Of a DNA stretch of 64,000 nucleotides, positions 62,086 to 64,000 are shown piece after piece (the first letter of the stretch is position 1; each line of letters begins with the position of its first letter). The notes under the pieces are model-generated. The model saw only the letters and a program-made list of their open reading frames with translations. It did no database searches and was not told where the DNA came from. Origin of the DNA: Burkholderia sp. OK233 (GTDB taxonomy: Bacteria; Pseudomonadota; Gammaproteobacteria; Burkholderiales; Burkholderiaceae); assembly GCF_900230185.1 (NCBI RefSeq), contig NZ_OCSR01000002.1, positions 2,108,001 to 2,172,000 of the forward strand, in the 5' to 3' direction. Position numbers and translations under genes: made by a program.

Positions 62086-63196
62086 GTGACACATAAGATC
62101 GAATCGGTAGCTATCCTTTCATCCAGTCCCGGCACGCAGCGCACGGTGAAGGTCCATCGCATTGGTAACGTCGGCGCGCGTCCGAAGGCCTACTTCCAGG
62201 CCGCGTTGCATGCCAACGAAACGCCGGGACTGCTGATTGGTCATCATCTGCTCGACCTCGCGCTGGCTGCCGACCGGACAGGCAGGTTCAAGGGCGAACT
62301 GGTGATCGTTCCGTTCGCGAATCCGATCGGTTTGTCGGATAACGTACTGGGTAACCAGATCGGTCGTGAATCACTCGATGGCGGGGGCAACTACAACCGT
62401 GGCTGGCCCAGTCTGAGCAGCGGCCTGGCGGCGCGTGTCGAAGGCAAACTCGGCGCCGATGCGGAAGCGAATAAGGCGGTGTCGCGCTGCATTGAAAGAG
62501 ACGCTCGACGCGCTGCGGCCCGCCAACGAGGTGCAGTCGCTTCAGACCACGTTGCTGAAACTCGCGGTCGATGCGGATTTTGTCGTCGACTCGCATTCGG
62601 AACTGGTTGCTATCGCCGGGATGGTGGTGGCGCCGTGGTGCGAGACGATGCTTGATCCGTTCATCGCCGAGATCGATCCGGATCTGGTGCATGTCACGGA
62701 TACGCCGGTATTGTTCGATGGTACGTGCAGCAAGCCTTGGCATGATCTGGCGCAACAGCTCGGCGAGTGCTTCCCGATTCCGCAAGGCAACGTCAGCGTG
62801 ACGATCGAAATGCGCGGGACTGCCGATGTTTCGGATGAACTCGCGCGTGGCGATGCGCAGGCCATCTTCCGGCATCTTGCGCGAATCGGCGTGGTGGAAG
62901 GCGAGTACGACGCCGATGCAAAGTGGGAGGGTGAAAAGACCCCGCACGAAGCGATTTCGATGATGCGCACGCCAGTGGGTGGCGTGATCGTTTATCCGTA
63001 TCCGCTCGGCACAGATGTGCAGGCGGGCGATGTCATCGCTGAAATTATCGATCCTGCCGCAGACGATCCCGCACAGGCGCGAACACAGATCCACGCGGTG
63101 CGTCCGGGGCGGCTGTATGCGGCAGTGTCAAACCGCCTGGTTCGGCCGAACGACATCGTGATCAAGATCACGGCGAATGATTGCGCGCGCAGGTGA
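62086..63196 (+). pseudogene. Succinylglutamate desuccinylase/aspartoacylase-family gene with a frameshift
   Basis: GTG 62086 has SD ataggag. The first frame gives zinc ligands in ALHANETPG (His and Glu, about residues 42-45) and GNYNRGWP. At about 62488 the family sequence moves to the +1 frame (ALKETLDALRPANEV onward), consistent with one extra T in cgc-T-gca. The second frame continues with DSHSEL (third zinc His; DLHCD is usual), RGTADVSDEL and a C-terminal barrel to TGA 63194-63196. Removing one base gives one protein of about 370 residues. The family removes acyl groups from amino acids. Either a real mutation or a sequencing error. Confidence 0.8.
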
Positions 63197-63627
63197 GGGT
63201 GGTTTGCATGTGCGCGGAGAGTAGTCGGGAACGGCGAAAAGAAGATGTTGCATATTGGTGAGCCTTCAAAAGATCGGGCTGGCGGCATAGAAGCCCAGGA
63301 TTTTTGAAAAATCGGGCGCGTTCTTGAAGGTTTGCGCGACTCGCGAACGTCGCTTTGAGGGTTGCGAGCAGCCGCTGATGGCACGCTGAGTCAATGTCTC
63401 AGTTGGATCGATCTCGGTCCTTCGATCCCTGAAGGGGCGGCTGCAAGCCCTCAGTTCTCGCACATTTAGATGTGAGAGATGATTTGCGGCGACAACATCG
63501 GTTAAGCTGAGTGCGTCCTTCGGCTTCTTTTCGTTGTAACCCCATCGCGATTCTAGTTGCGCAGGTTTAGCCGTGGGGGAGCAATCGGGAATCTTTCGAT
63601 AGCTGCTCTCGCTCGCGGATGCATCTA
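63197..63627. other. Intergenic region, no gene recognised
   Basis: Long minus-strand ORFs cross this 431-bp gap, but their translation has no family resemblance and overlaps the regulator gene antisense. A short AT-rich repeat-like patch (GATTTTTGAAAAATC, 63299-63313) is an imperfect dyad. Nothing else stands out. Confidence 0.45.
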
Positions 63628-64000
63628 TTACTCGACAATAATTCCGACCTCCGTAAGGCGATACCCTTTGTGCTTCAGATGAGTCCGGAGGATACGGGCA
63701 AGCGTTGGTCCATCGCGCCGTACAAGTGCATTCAACATCCCTTCGTGCTCTGCCATTGCTTCGGACCACCGATCTCTCGGCATCGACGCCACATATCTCG
63801 CGCGGCGAATCCGCGCATTCACGGCGCCATACAACGAGATCAATTCCGAATTCCGAGACGCATTCATTATCAATTCGTGGATGCGACGATTGCATGCGTA
63901 GTAGCCGCGCATGTCTTCCGCGTCATAGAACCCCACCATTTCCATGTGGATGCGCCGCAGTTCCGCTAGCTCGTCCGCACTGATTCGCTCACACGCCAAC
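63628..64000 (-). CDS. GntR-family regulator, FCD domain (N-terminus outside window)
   Basis: At least 123 residues that continue beyond the right edge. The visible part is the all-helical FCD ligand-binding domain of FadR-type GntR regulators: ELAELRRIHMEMVGFYDAED, the metal- and ligand-site Asp/Asn/His residues in YYACNRRIHELIMNASRNSEL, and MAEHEGMLNALVRRDG near the end. FCD regulators usually control a neighbouring catabolic operon by binding an organic acid. The decayed oxidase/MFS/aspartoacylase cluster to the left could have been its target. Confidence 0.85.
   Translation of the reverse strand, partial: LACERISADELAELRRIHMEMVGFYDAEDMRGYYACNRRIHELIMNASRNSELISLYGAVNARIRRARYVASMPRDRWSEAMAEHEGMLNALVRRDGPTLARILRTHLKHKGYRLTEVGIIVE

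Noticed and set aside
63266-63895. 209-codon minus-strand ORF near the right edge
   Set aside because: It overlaps the FCD-domain gene in a different frame and its translation has no family resemblance, so I treated the region as intergenic.
1-64000. tRNA, rRNA, CRISPR arrays, prophage genes
   Set aside because: I looked for cloverleaf-like blocks, regularly spaced repeats and phage structural or integrase proteins, and found none convincing. Only one complete insertion sequence is present.

Overview
The window looks like a chromosome segment of a Burkholderiales bacterium, most likely Paraburkholderia or Burkholderia. The evidence is the high GC content, dense coding, many LysR, TetR, AraC, MarR and MocR regulators, an OmpC-like trimeric porin, a DUF3331-type protein, a persulfide dioxygenase-rhodanese fusion and a CoA-dependent 2-aminobenzoate (anthranilate) degradation operon. 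I saw no rRNA, tRNA, CRISPR array or prophage. Species assignment is inference.

Layout, left to right. (1) 1-4.8 kb: the end of an M20 peptidase gene, an MHS-family transporter, and a porin gene split by a complete IS5-family element with a 4-bp target duplication. (2) 5-8.8 kb: a D(-)-tartrate module with a LysR regulator divergent from a D-tartrate dehydratase and a DctA carrier. (3) 9.3-15.4 kb: two small unknown genes, then a TetR regulator divergent from a complete tripartite efflux pump. (4) 15.4-22 kb: three regulator-plus-target pairs (MocR/PaiB-like, TetR/SnoaL-SDR, LysR/SDR), each with a palindrome in the divergent promoter region. (5) 22-28.7 kb: a soluble MCP-Cache protein, two small unknown genes, a secreted alkaline-phosphatase-superfamily enzyme, a lipoprotein, and a MerR regulator divergent from an Old Yellow Enzyme gene with a textbook 19-bp-spacer promoter. 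(6) 28.7-34.7 kb: persulfide dioxygenase-rhodanese, 1-Cys peroxiredoxin, an HPP membrane protein, NAD-dependent formate dehydrogenase with its LysR regulator, and an M24-family protein. (7) 34.7-40.8 kb: a two-component system divergent from DipZ and an exported MsrA, then an AraC-GyrI regulator. (8) 40.9-53.1 kb: a drug exporter, a GST, and a nine-gene operon for aerobic CoA-dependent 2-aminobenzoate breakdown. (9) 53.1-55.3 kb: gene remnants. (10) 55.4-60.7 kb: a FixL/FixJ-like system, a lone receiver, an AraC regulator, a 40-residue small ORF and a DUF3331 protein. (11) 60.9-64 kb: a small exported protein and a decayed catabolic locus (oxidase N-terminus, MFS C-terminus, frameshifted aspartoacylase-like gene), then a GntR/FCD regulator running off the end.

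Two themes stand out. First, compact catabolic or stress modules sit beside a divergent regulator with a readable operator. Second, there are repeated scars of gene loss: an IS-split porin, amidohydrolase, AraC and LysR tails, an MCP/H-NS junction, a headless TolC-family gene, and the 61-63 kb locus. The most interesting biology is the 43.4-53.0 kb operon. It carries the fused 2-aminobenzoyl-CoA monooxygenase/reductase together with a RidA paralogue lacking the usual arginine, a crotonase without the usual glutamates, and a dienelactone-hydrolase/SnoaL fusion.
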